The translations under genes and the position numbers were made by a program. This document shows positions 1 to 6,184 of a DNA stretch of 8,247 bases, in pieces. How positions within the stretch are numbered: the first letter of the stretch is position 1; each line of letters begins with the position of its first letter. Source of the stretch: an uncultured Eubacteriales bacterium. GTDB taxonomy: Bacteria; Bacillota; Clostridia; Christensenellales; CAG-138. The DNA lies in NCBI GenBank assembly GCA_900550525.1, contig URSN01000080.1:1-8247 (forward strand), read 5' to 3'. The notes under the pieces were generated by a model. The model worked only from the letters and a program-made list of their open reading frames with translations, made no database searches and was not told where the DNA came from.

Positions 1-582
1 GATGTGTCAGTGCTGTATCGTGGGCGTATCGTTCCAGCCCTCGACCTCGATGAGCCCCTCCTCGCGGAGGGCCTTTTCATAGTCTCCGTTTTCGATGGCG
101 GTATGGCCCAGGATGTTGTTGGGGTACGCCTCGTGCAGCTGCGGCGCGCCGGGCTGCATGGCCTCCCCCTCGTCGAGTACGACCGGAAACACCGCGTCCA
201 CCCCCCGGAACGCGCGCAGCGCCTGCGCGGCGGCCACCTCGTTTTCCGCGATGACGGCCGCCACGTCGTCGCCATAGAAGCGCACGCGGTCGGTGAGCAG
301 CTTGCGGTCCGCCACGTCCTGATGGTGCGGGTCCGTGGACCACGGATGCCCCGCGGTCGGGAAGCGGATATCCGGCACGTCGAAGCACGTGACGATCTTC
401 ACCACGCCCTCGATCCGCTCCGCCGCGGACGTATCGATGCGCAGCACGCGGCCGTTTGCGATGGTCGCGTGCAGCACGCGCGCAACGAGCGCGCCGCTGT
501 CGCACAGATCGTCCGTATACTTTGCGCGGCCCGTCACCTTGTCAAAGGCGTCCACGCGCGCAACGCTCTTTCCCGTGCTCAT
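1..582 (-). CDS. xdhA: Xanthine dehydrogenase molybdenum-binding subunit, N-terminal part, with in-frame TGA at codon 192
   Basis: Large molybdopterin subunit of xanthine dehydrogenase, which hydroxylates hypoxanthine and xanthine (toward urate) in the cytoplasm. The visible 191 residues match the N-terminal part of the XdhA family: GKSVARVDAFDKVTG near the start, KYTDD, then FPTAGHPWSTDPHHQD (about residues 95-110) and DRVRFYGDDVAAVIA. The ATG start at 580-582 is preceded by a perfect AGGAGG six bases upstream. The gene lies 58 bases downstream of ade on the same strand, so the two are probably one operon. The oddity is at 7-9: after TPTIQH comes TGA, then codons for His and Ile up to the edge. 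Family members, as recalled, read QHCHM(E) here, so TGA replaces the conserved Cys in an otherwise intact frame. It could be selenocysteine, a nonsense mutation or a base-call error. The remaining roughly 570 residues of a normal XdhA lie outside the window. Family assignment is firm; the status of the TGA is open. Confidence 0.88.
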
Positions 583-588
583 AAAACA

Positions 589-594
589 CCTCCT
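589..594 (-). promoter_or_regulatory. Strong ribosome binding site of xdhA
   Basis: AGGAGG on the minus strand, six bases before the ATG. It fixes the xdhA start and lies just downstream of a perfect GC-rich hairpin (598-617). Confidence 0.8.
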
Positions 595-597
595 GCT

Positions 598-656
598 GCC
601 CGGCCTGCGCGCCGGGCGATGGGTCGTCTGCCGCCCGGCCCTACGCCGGGCGATGG
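598..656 (-). repeat. Tandem pair of GC-rich hairpins at the ade-xdhA junction
   Basis: Two hairpins share the same 7-bp stem, GCCCGGC/GCCGGGC. One is at 598-617 (6-base loop) and the other at 633-651 (5-base loop). Each right arm continues into GATGG, giving a 12-base direct repeat at 611-622 and 645-656, 34 bases apart. The stop codon of ade (TAG, read at 643-641) lies in the loop of the second hairpin. No T-run follows either hairpin, so they are not normal intrinsic terminators. They may protect an mRNA end or tune translation of xdhA, whose ribosome binding site follows the first hairpin; this role is inferred. Confidence 0.65.
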
Positions 657-2341
657 ATGAACTGCATCCGGTTCACATCGAACACGCCCAGATCCGTCAG
701 CCGCACGTCCGGAATGACCGGCAGCGCGAGGAACGAGAGCGTGATGAACGGGTCGGAAGCGCCGGATACGCCCAGCTGCGCGGCCGCCGAAAGCAGCTCC
801 TGCTGGCGCGCGATGATCGCGGCAAGCGGCGCGTCGGACATCAGCCCCGCCACCGGCAGCGCCAGCCGCGCAAGCACCTTCCCGCCGGAAACGGCGACAT
901 AGCCGCCGCCGCACTCCTCCAGCGCGTCGATGGCGGCGAGCATATCCGGATCGTTGTCGCCCGCGACGATGAGGTTGTGCGAATCGTGCCCGACGGTGCT
1001 GGCAAGCGCGCCGCCCTGAATGGGCAGCCCGCGCAGGATGCCCAGGCCGATATGCCCGCTGGCGTGGTGCCGCTCAAGCACCGCCAGTTTGACCAGACCC
1101 TCGCCCGGGACGAACGCGCCGCCGCGCACGGGCACCTGCTCAAACGTGAGCTTTGTCAGGATCTCGCCGTCCACCGTTGAGATGACCGGCATGGGCCCGT
1201 CCACCGGCAGGCGCAGCTGCTCCGCCCGGCGCGGGGCCAGGTGCACGCTGTTGTAGATCTTCGGGTCCGGCTTGACCGGCAGATCCGCCTCCGGCTCGAA
1301 CACCTGCCCGCCCGTCACGACCAGGCGCGGGCGGAACTCCGCAAGGTCGTCAAAGAGCACCATGTCCGCCCGGTAGCCCGGCGCGATGGCACCGTAGCCG
1401 GTGAGCCGGTACGCCTCGGCGGCGTTGATCGTGGCCATCTGCACCGCCTGCACCGGGTCGATGCCGCAGGCCACCGCGCGGCGCAGGATGTAGTTGATGT
1501 GCCCCTCGTCGCGGATGTTCTCCAGGTGCTTGTCGTCCGTGCAGAACTGCATGTGCCGCGTGGGCAGCCCCTCCTGCGCGATGCGGCGGAAGATCGCCTC
1601 GATGCCGCGGCAGGCCGAGCCCAGGCGCAGATGGATGCGCATGCCGCTGCGCAGCTTTTCGAGCACCTCCTCATAGGTCGAGCACTCGTGGTCGCTCGAC
1701 GGCCCGGCCACGCGGTAGGCGTTGAGCGCGTCGCCCGAAAGGCGCGGCGCGTGCCCGTCGATCGGGCGGCCGGCAAAGAGCTCGAGCTTGTCGAGCATCT
1801 CCCCGTCGCCCGCGACCGTGGCCGCATAGTCCATCACCTCGCCAAGGCCGATCACGCGCGGATGGCGCAAAAACGCCTCCATGTCCTTGGCGGTGATCTT
1901 CGCGCCGCTGGTCTCAAACGCGGTGCAGGGCACGCACGAGGGCAGCATGACGAACACCGAAAGCGGCAGCCACTCGGTCTGGTCGAGCATGTACTGGATG
2001 CCGTCCGTCCCGCACACGTTGGCGATCTCGTGCGGGTCGGCCACGACGGCGGTCGTCCCCTGCCGCAATACGAGGCTTGCAAAGCGGGACGGGTGCGCCA
2101 TGGACGATTCGATGTGCACATGGCTGTCGATCAGCCCCGGGCACAGATAGGCGCCGCCCGCGTCGTATTCCTCCCGCCCCGTGTAGGAACCCACGCCGAG
2201 GATCACGCCGTCGCGCATGGCAACATCACCGGAGAGGATCTCCCCGGTGAACACGTTGACAACTTTTGCGTTTTTGATGACGAATGCGGCGTTGCGGTTC
2301 GCGGCGTTCCGGATGGAAGCCCTGAGCCTGGATCTTTCCAA
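641..2341 (-). CDS. ade: Adenine deaminase
   Basis: Metal-dependent amidohydrolase converting adenine to hypoxanthine and ammonia in purine salvage and catabolism. The 566-residue product is close to the usual family length. It has the N-terminal signature VIKNAKVVNVFTGEI (residues 21-35), the metal-binding SHVHIESS (H74, H76), the hallmark DPHEIANVCG (102-111), GLGEVMDY (E168), DGHAP (H197), SDHE (217-219) and the acidic CTDD (D269/D270), followed by the adenine deaminase C-terminal domain (about 390-560). The start is TTG at 2339-2341, chosen because the frame has no closer ATG before residue 42, the family N-terminus is then complete, and a long Shine-Dalgarno match (AAAGGTGGGTGATC, 2346-2359) precedes it. 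It is the first gene of a minus-strand operon with xdhA, so adenine is deaminated to the substrate of the next enzyme. The stop is TAG, whereas the other complete genes here end in TGA. Confidence 0.96.
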   Translation of the reverse strand: MERSRLRASIRNAANRNAAFVIKNAKVVNVFTGEILSGDVAMRDGVILGVGSYTGREEYDAGGAYLCPGLIDSHVHIESSMAHPSRFASLVLRQGTTAVVADPHEIANVCGTDGIQYMLDQTEWLPLSVFVMLPSCVPCTAFETSGAKITAKDMEAFLRHPRVIGLGEVMDYAATVAGDGEMLDKLELFAGRPIDGHAPRLSGDALNAYRVAGPSSDHECSTYEEVLEKLRSGMRIHLRLGSACRGIEAIFRRIAQEGLPTRHMQFCTDDKHLENIRDEGHINYILRRAVACGIDPVQAVQMATINAAEAYRLTGYGAIAPGYRADMVLFDDLAEFRPRLVVTGGQVFEPEADLPVKPDPKIYNSVHLAPRRAEQLRLPVDGPMPVISTVDGEILTKLTFEQVPVRGGAFVPGEGLVKLAVLERHHASGHIGLGILRGLPIQGGALASTVGHDSHNLIVAGDNDPDMLAAIDALEECGGGYVAVSGGKVLARLALPVAGLMSDAPLAAIIARQQELLSAAAQLGVSGASDPFITLSFLALPVIPDVRLTDLGVFDVNRMQFIHRPA

Positions 2342-2345
2342 GACC

Positions 2346-2359
2346 GATCACCCACCTTT
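2346..2359 (-). promoter_or_regulatory. Ribosome binding site of ade
   Basis: AAAGGTGGGTGATC on the minus strand resembles an extended anti-16S match with one extra base. It supports translation from the TTG start four bases later. Given the promoter at 2365-2393, it would lie at the extreme 5' end of the mRNA. Confidence 0.6.
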
Positions 2360-2364
2360 GATGT

Positions 2365-2393
2365 ATTATATCACAGCGCCGCGCGGCTGCAAA
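2365..2393 (-). promoter_or_regulatory. Promoter of the ade-xdhA operon
   Basis: Minus strand: -35 TTTGCA (2388-2393), 17-base spacer, perfect -10 TATAAT (2365-2370) preceded by TGA, which gives the extended -10 form TGnTATAAT. Predicted transcription starts near 2358, leaving a leader of only about 17 bases, so there is no room for a riboswitch in front of ade. Confidence 0.75.
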
Positions 2394-2455
2394 GAATTTT
2401 TTGGCCCGTTGAATATCTTTAGAAAGAATAACGCAGCCGGCCGCCGCCGCGGCGC

Positions 2456-2484
2456 TTGCGCGCGGGCAAAAGCTGTGCTATGCT
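2456..2484 (+). promoter_or_regulatory. Likely promoter of hydA-mocA
   Basis: TTGCGC (2456-2461), 17-base spacer, TATGCT (2479-2484) preceded by TGC, an extended -10 like the other promoters here. It is divergent from the ade promoter, the -10 boxes being about 110 bases apart. The -35 is weak. A GC-rich imperfect hairpin (about 2503-2527) without a T-run would fall in the leader. Confidence 0.45.
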
Positions 2485-2550
2485 GATGCGTAGGGACACA
2501 TCGGGCGCGGCGTCCGGCCGCGCGCCATAGAGACAGAAGGGGGATCTTCC

Positions 2551-3918
2551 ATGCGGCTGCTGATCAAAAACGGAACCGTCATATCCGGCGGCAAGGCGGA
2601 GCGCGCGGACGTGTTCGTGCAGGACGGGGTCATCCGCGCCGTCGCGCCGGGGTTCGACGCGCCGTGCGAGCGCGTGCTCGACGCGGCGGGCTGCTTCGTG
2701 ATGCCCGGCTATATCGACACGCACACGCACCTGGATCTGCCGCTGGGCAGCGTGACCACGGCGGACGATTTCGACTCCGGCACGCACGCGGCCGTGCTCG
2801 GCGGCACGACGACCGTACTCGACTTTGCCACGCAGGACCGCGGCATGACCATGCAGCAGGCGCTGCGCGTCTGGCACGAAAAGGCGGTGGGCAGCCACTG
2901 CAACTACGGCTTCCATATGGCCATCTCCGAATGGAACGGGGCGCGCGCGGCGGAGGTGCCGCTCATCGCGCGCCAGGGCGTGACCTCGTTCAAGATGTAC
3001 ATGGTGTACGATGCGATGCGCCTGGACGACGGCGCGATGCTCGATGCGCTCGGCTGCATGGCCCGCTGCGGCTGCCTTGCCGGCGTGCACTGCGAAAACT
3101 ACGGCCTGCTCAACGAGCTCATCCGCCGCCTCCATGCGGCCGGCCGCTTCGACGCGGCGGCGCACCCGCTCTCCCGCCCGGCGCTCGTGGAGGCGGAGGC
3201 GGTCGCGCGGCTGATGCGCATCGCGCAGCTGGCCGGCACGCCGGTGTGGGTGGTGCACCTGTCCACGGCGGCGGGGCTTGAGGAGGCGCAGCGCGCCCGC
3301 GCGCGCGGGCAGAGCGTGCTGCTGGAGACGTGCCCGCAGTATTTCGCGCTCGACGAGGGCCGCTATGCCGAGCCGGACGCGGCCAAATACGTCCTCTCAC
3401 CGCCGCTGCGCAGCGCGGCCGACCGCGAGGCGGTCCTCGCCGCGCTTGCCGGGCCGATCGACGTGCTCGGCACGGACCACTGCTCGTTCACGATGGCGCA
3501 AAAGGCCGCGGGAAGCGGCGATTTCACCAAAATACCCAACGGCGGCGCCGGCATACAGAACCGCGCGGAGCTGCTGTACGCCTTTGCAGTGGCCACGGGC
3601 CGCATCACGCCGGAGCGGATGTCCGCGCTGCTGTCGGAAAACGCGGCGAAGGCGTTCGGCATGTACCCGCAAAAGGGCGCGCTGCGCGCCGGGAGCGACG
3701 CGGATATCGCCATCTTCGACCCGGCGCGGCGGCGCACGATCTCCTGGCGCACCAACGCGCACCGCTGCGACAACTCCCCCTACGAGGGCATGACCGTGCC
3801 CGGCTCCGTGCGCGATGTGGTGCTCGGCGGCGAGCTGGTCGTGGAGGACGGGCGGCTCGTCCAGCGCGGCCGCGGCCGCTTCGTCGCGCGCCGGCCGTGC
3901 TTCCCGCCGCTGCCGTGA
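2551..3918 (+). CDS. hydA: Hydantoinase/dihydropyrimidinase-type amidohydrolase
   Basis: Cyclic-amide hydrolase of the D-hydantoinase/dihydropyrimidinase family, which opens five- or six-membered ring ureides such as dihydropyrimidines and hydantoins. The 455 residues match family length. Visible active-site parts are DTHTHLD (H58, H60), the lysine expected to be carboxylated in SFKMYMVYD (K148), the metal-binding histidines in VHCEN (H180) and VVHLS (H236), and the catalytic Asp in GTDHC (D309). The ATG start is preceded by AAGGGGG. It lies divergent from ade and overlaps mocA by 4 bases, so it is tied to molybdenum hydroxylase function. hydA-like genes recur beside xdh, mocA and deaminase genes in purine-degradation clusters (for example the E. 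coli ssnA-hydA-xdhD region). In that setting the substrate may be a purine-derived ring ureide rather than a pyrimidine, which is inference. The symbol denotes the family; the true substrate cannot be read from sequence. Confidence 0.9.
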   Translation: MRLLIKNGTVISGGKAERADVFVQDGVIRAVAPGFDAPCERVLDAAGCFVMPGYIDTHTHLDLPLGSVTTADDFDSGTHAAVLGGTTTVLDFATQDRGMTMQQALRVWHEKAVGSHCNYGFHMAISEWNGARAAEVPLIARQGVTSFKMYMVYDAMRLDDGAMLDALGCMARCGCLAGVHCENYGLLNELIRRLHAAGRFDAAAHPLSRPALVEAEAVARLMRIAQLAGTPVWVVHLSTAAGLEEAQRARARGQSVLLETCPQYFALDEGRYAEPDAAKYVLSPPLRSAADREAVLAALAGPIDVLGTDHCSFTMAQKAAGSGDFTKIPNGGAGIQNRAELLYAFAVATGRITPERMSALLSENAAKAFGMYPQKGALRAGSDADIAIFDPARRRTISWRTNAHRCDNSPYEGMTVPGSVRDVVLGGELVVEDGRLVQRGRGRFVARRPCFPPLP

Positions 3919-4511
3919 GCGGCGCGGCCGGGGCGGAGCGCGTCGCCTGCGTGCTGCTGGCGGCGGGCCTTGGCGCGCGCTTTGGCGGCGACAAGCTGCT
4001 CTATGCCGTCGAGGGGCGGCCCATGGCGGCGCACGCCATCGCGCTGCACGGGGCGCTGCCCTACGCCTGCCGCATCCTCGTCACGCAGCGGCGGCACGCG
4101 GCGCTCGCCGCGCTGGCGGCGGAGCACGGCTTTCTCGTCGCCTACAACGACGCGCCGGAGCGCGGCATCGCCTCGAGCATCCGCGCGGGGCTGGCGCTGC
4201 TCGCCGCGCAGGACGCGCAGCCGCGGGGCCTGCTCTTTGGCGTGTGCGATCAGCCGTATCTCACGCGCGGCACGCTGCTGCGCCTGCTCGACTCCTTCGA
4301 CCGCGCGCCGGAGCACATCGTCGCGCCGTGCCACGCGGGCAGGCGCGGCAACCCGGTGATCTTCCCGGCGCGCTTTTTGCCGGAGCTTGGCGCGCTCAGC
4401 GGCGATGTGGGCGGCTCGGCCGTCATCCGCGCGCACCCGGAGGCGCTGCTGCTCGTGCCGGCGGAGGATGGGCGCGAACTGGCCGATATCGATACGCGCC
4501 CGGGTCAATGA
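3915..4511 (+). CDS. mocA: Molybdenum cofactor cytidylyltransferase (MocA-type)
   Basis: Transfers CMP from CTP to molybdopterin, making the cytosine-dinucleotide cofactor used by xanthine dehydrogenase-family hydroxylases. The 198-residue product has the nucleotide-binding signature LAAGLGARFGGDK (15-27), ERGIASSIRAG (82-92), CDQP (111-114), GNPVIF (145-150), GDVGG (163-167) and DIDT (191-194), in the order seen in MocA/MobA-like nucleotidyltransferases. The GTG start overlaps the hydA stop (GTGA at 3915-3918), which implies translational coupling; no separate ribosome binding site is evident. The next Met (residue 37) would remove the nucleotide-binding loop. Its place beside xdhA favours the cytidylyl rather than guanylyl transfer role. 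Known MocA proteins are near 190-200 residues. Confidence 0.9.
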   Translation: MSGAAGAERVACVLLAAGLGARFGGDKLLYAVEGRPMAAHAIALHGALPYACRILVTQRRHAALAALAAEHGFLVAYNDAPERGIASSIRAGLALLAAQDAQPRGLLFGVCDQPYLTRGTLLRLLDSFDRAPEHIVAPCHAGRRGNPVIFPARFLPELGALSGDVGGSAVIRAHPEALLLVPAEDGRELADIDTRPGQ

Positions 4512-4522
4512 CCCGCAGGGGC

Positions 4523-4551
4523 TTGCCTTTTGGGCGCGGCGGTGGTATGGT
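4523..4551 (+). promoter_or_regulatory. Promoter of the riboswitch-guaD transcript
   Basis: TTGCCT (4523-4528), 17-base spacer, TATGGT (4546-4551) preceded by TGG, again an extended -10. Transcription would start near 4558, giving guaD an mRNA independent of hydA-mocA with the whole aptamer in its leader. A small hairpin, CCCC-TTGT-GGGG (4572-4583), lies between the start and the aptamer. Confidence 0.55.
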
Positions 4552-4591
4552 AGATATAAGGACAGACCCATCCCCTTGTGGGGAACGACCT

Positions 4592-4656
4592 GCTCATATA
4601 ATCCCGTGAAATGGCGCGGGAGTTTCTACGGGGCCGCCTTCGGCCCTGCTATGAGC
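4592..4656 (+). promoter_or_regulatory. Purine riboswitch aptamer, guanine class
   Basis: Three-way junction of the purine riboswitch family. P1 is GCTCATA/TATGAGC (4592-4598 with 4650-4656). J1/2 contains TATAATC. P2 is 4602-4608 with 4615-4621. J2/3 is the canonical GTTTCTAC (from 4622). P3 is 4630-4635 with 4642-4647. J3/1 reads CTATGAG. The specificity base equivalent to position 74 is C4649, which selects guanine, hypoxanthine or xanthine rather than adenine. Both hairpin loops are 6 bases (AAATGG and GCCTTC) instead of the usual 7, and the base before C74 is G, not A. The GG/CC kissing contact is still possible. It sits directly upstream of guaD and fits the purine theme of the locus. 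Confidence 0.92.
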
Positions 4657-4699
4657 GTTCGGGAGAGGCGGCCGCGCGGCTGCCGCCCGGGCGTTTTTT
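4656..4699 (+). terminator. Riboswitch expression platform: intrinsic terminator
   Basis: Two-part stem: CGTTCG (4656-4661) with CGGGCG (4688-4693), then a 5-base bulge, then GGCGGC (4667-4672) with GCCGCC (4682-4687), followed directly by six Ts (4694-4699). The 5' half can instead pair with the aptamer: GGCCGCC in P3/L3 (4632-4638) is the exact complement of GGCGGCC (4667-4673), extendable to 9 pairs. This gives a plausible switch between aptamer plus terminator and an antiterminator. Confidence 0.75.
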
Positions 4700-4732
4700 C
4701 TTTGCAAGATCGACGGAAAGGGGGGCTGCCGC

Positions 4733-5992
4733 TTGCTGCAGCTCATCAAAGGGCACATCATCGCCGCGCCGTCGCCCGGCGCGCTGGACATCGTGGAAAA
4801 CGGCTACATCGCCCTGCGCGACGGCGTGATCGCGGGCGTATCCGCCGCGCGCCCGGCCGGGTTTTCGGACGCGCCGGTGGAGGATTTCGGCGACCGGCTG
4901 ATCCTCCAGTCGTTTGCGGACATGCACCTGCATGCGCCGCAGTACCCCATGCTGGGGCTTGGCATGGACGCGCCGCTGCTGACCTGGCTCAAGCGCTACG
5001 CCTTCCCCACCGAGGCGCGCTTTGCCGACGCCGGTTTTGCGCGCGAGGTCTTTGCACACCTTGCGCAGGCGCTCGTCGAAAACGGCACAACGCGCGTGTG
5101 CATCTTCTCCTCGCTGCACACGGAGGCGACGCTCCTGCTGATGGACGCGCTCGAGCGCGCGGGCGTCACCGGCTACGCCGGCAAGGTGAACATGGACCAG
5201 AACGGCATCGACGGTCTGCAGGAGACGACGGAGGAATCCATGCGCGAGACGCTGCGCTGGCTCGACGCGTGCGGCCGCTTCACGCGCATGCGGCCCATGC
5301 TCACGCCGCGCTTTGTGCCCGCCTGTTCGGAGGCGCTGCTCGCGTTCCTCGGCCGCCTCTCGCGCGAGCGCGATCTGCCCGTGCAGTCCCATCTGTCGGA
5401 AAACCGCGAGGAGATCGAGCTGGTGCGCCGGCTCCACCCGGACTGCGCGCAGTACTGGCAGGTGTACGACAAGTACGGCCTGTTCCACGAGCGCACCGTC
5501 ATGGCCCACTGCGTCCACAGCGACGCGCGCGAGCGTGCGGCGCTCAGGGAGCACGGCGTGCTCGCCGCGCACGCGCCGGACTCGAACGTCAACCTGTGCA
5601 GCGGCGTTGCGCCCGTGCGGACGATGCTCGACGAGGGCGTGCGCGTGGCGCTGGGGTCCGACATCGCCGGCGGCGCGCTGCTGCCCATGAACGCCGTCGC
5701 CACGGCCGCCATCCGCGCCTCCAAGGCGCGGCGCATCGCCTCCGGCGGCGAGGAGGGCGTGCTGTCCGTGGCGGAGGCGTATTACCTGGCCACGAGCGCG
5801 GGCGCGCGCTTCTTCGGCGCGGGCGCAGGCTTTGCCGTCGGGGACGCGCTGCACGCCATCGTCGTGGACGAGAGCGGCTTCCCGCCCGCCGCGCGGCCGC
5901 TCACGATGGCGGAGCGGCTCGAGCGCGCGCTCTATCTGATGCGTCTCGGCGACATCTGCGCCTGCTATGGCGGCGGCCGCCGCGTGAAGTGA
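4733..5992 (+). CDS. guaD: Guanine deaminase
   Basis: Zinc-dependent amidohydrolase converting guanine to xanthine and ammonia, feeding xanthine dehydrogenase. The 419 residues show the guanine-deaminase signature DMHLHAPQY (H65, H67), PLLTWLKRYAFPTE (81-94), FSSLHTEATLLL, GKVNMDQN, SHLSEN (H220, E223), MAHCVHSD (H259) and LGSDIAGG (D310). The PLLTWLKRYAFPTE block argues for GuaD rather than the related SsnA. The start is TTG at 4733, with AAAGGGGGG seven bases upstream and no in-frame ATG nearby. It is transcribed under a guanine-class riboswitch from its own promoter, downstream of mocA. The stop overlaps the left loop region of a terminator hairpin. A broader amidohydrolase role is possible but less likely. 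Confidence 0.93.
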   Translation: MLQLIKGHIIAAPSPGALDIVENGYIALRDGVIAGVSAARPAGFSDAPVEDFGDRLILQSFADMHLHAPQYPMLGLGMDAPLLTWLKRYAFPTEARFADAGFAREVFAHLAQALVENGTTRVCIFSSLHTEATLLLMDALERAGVTGYAGKVNMDQNGIDGLQETTEESMRETLRWLDACGRFTRMRPMLTPRFVPACSEALLAFLGRLSRERDLPVQSHLSENREEIELVRRLHPDCAQYWQVYDKYGLFHERTVMAHCVHSDARERAALREHGVLAAHAPDSNVNLCSGVAPVRTMLDEGVRVALGSDIAGGALLPMNAVATAAIRASKARRIASGGEEGVLSVAEAYYLATSAGARFFGAGAGFAVGDALHAIVVDESGFPPAARPLTMAERLERALYLMRLGDICACYGGGRRVK

Positions 5993-6003
5993 GCCGCCGT
6001 TTT
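5971..6003 (+). terminator. Intrinsic terminator at the end of guaD
   Basis: CGGCGGC (5971-5977) pairs perfectly with GCCGCCG (5993-5999), with a 15-base loop that contains the guaD stop codon, followed by TTTT (6000-6003). The T-run is short, so termination may be partial. Confidence 0.55.
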
Positions 6004-6116
6004 GCGCCGGCCGGCGCCGCCCTGCCGCCTGAGCGGGCCGTCCGGAGCGCGGCCATGCATCCGGGCGGTCAATCGTAAAATCCCCTGTTCGTTCAAGCGC
6101 ATCCGCGCGCCTTTCA

Positions 6117-6156
6117 CGGCGGCGCGGGGCGCGCATAGCGCGGCGGCGCGGGGCGC
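6117..6156. repeat. Direct repeat of 16 bases upstream of the membrane protein gene
   Basis: CGGCGGCGCGGGGCGC occurs at 6117-6132 and 6141-6156, 24 bases apart, in the intergenic region 5993-6184. No convincing promoter was seen in this region; a TAAAAT at 6076-6081 lacks a -35 partner. Confidence 0.6.
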
Positions 6157-6184
6157 ATGCTAAGGCCGTTAGGATGTGAATCGT

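Noticed and set aside
1241..2422. A long plus-strand open frame opposite ade
   Set aside because: Antisense shadow: low-complexity basic composition over the full length of a well-conserved adenine deaminase.
2409..2432. TTGAAT/AGAATA-like promoter on the plus strand
   Set aside because: Spacing between the boxes does not fit a sigma-A promoter; the extended -10 site at 2479-2484 is a better candidate.
4501..4515. Hairpin CGGGTC-AAT-GACCCG at the mocA stop as a terminator
   Set aside because: Short stem and no T-run directly after it.
4733..5992. Annotation of this gene as ssnA
   Set aside because: SsnA is the related amidohydrolase in the similar E. coli cluster, but the APQYPMLGLGMD and LLTWLKRYAFPTE blocks are guanine-deaminase features.
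4387..6078. Plus-strand open frame of 563 codons spanning mocA end, riboswitch and guaD
   Set aside because: Runs through the aptamer and terminator, is Arg/Ala-rich and lies in a different frame from the conserved guaD product.
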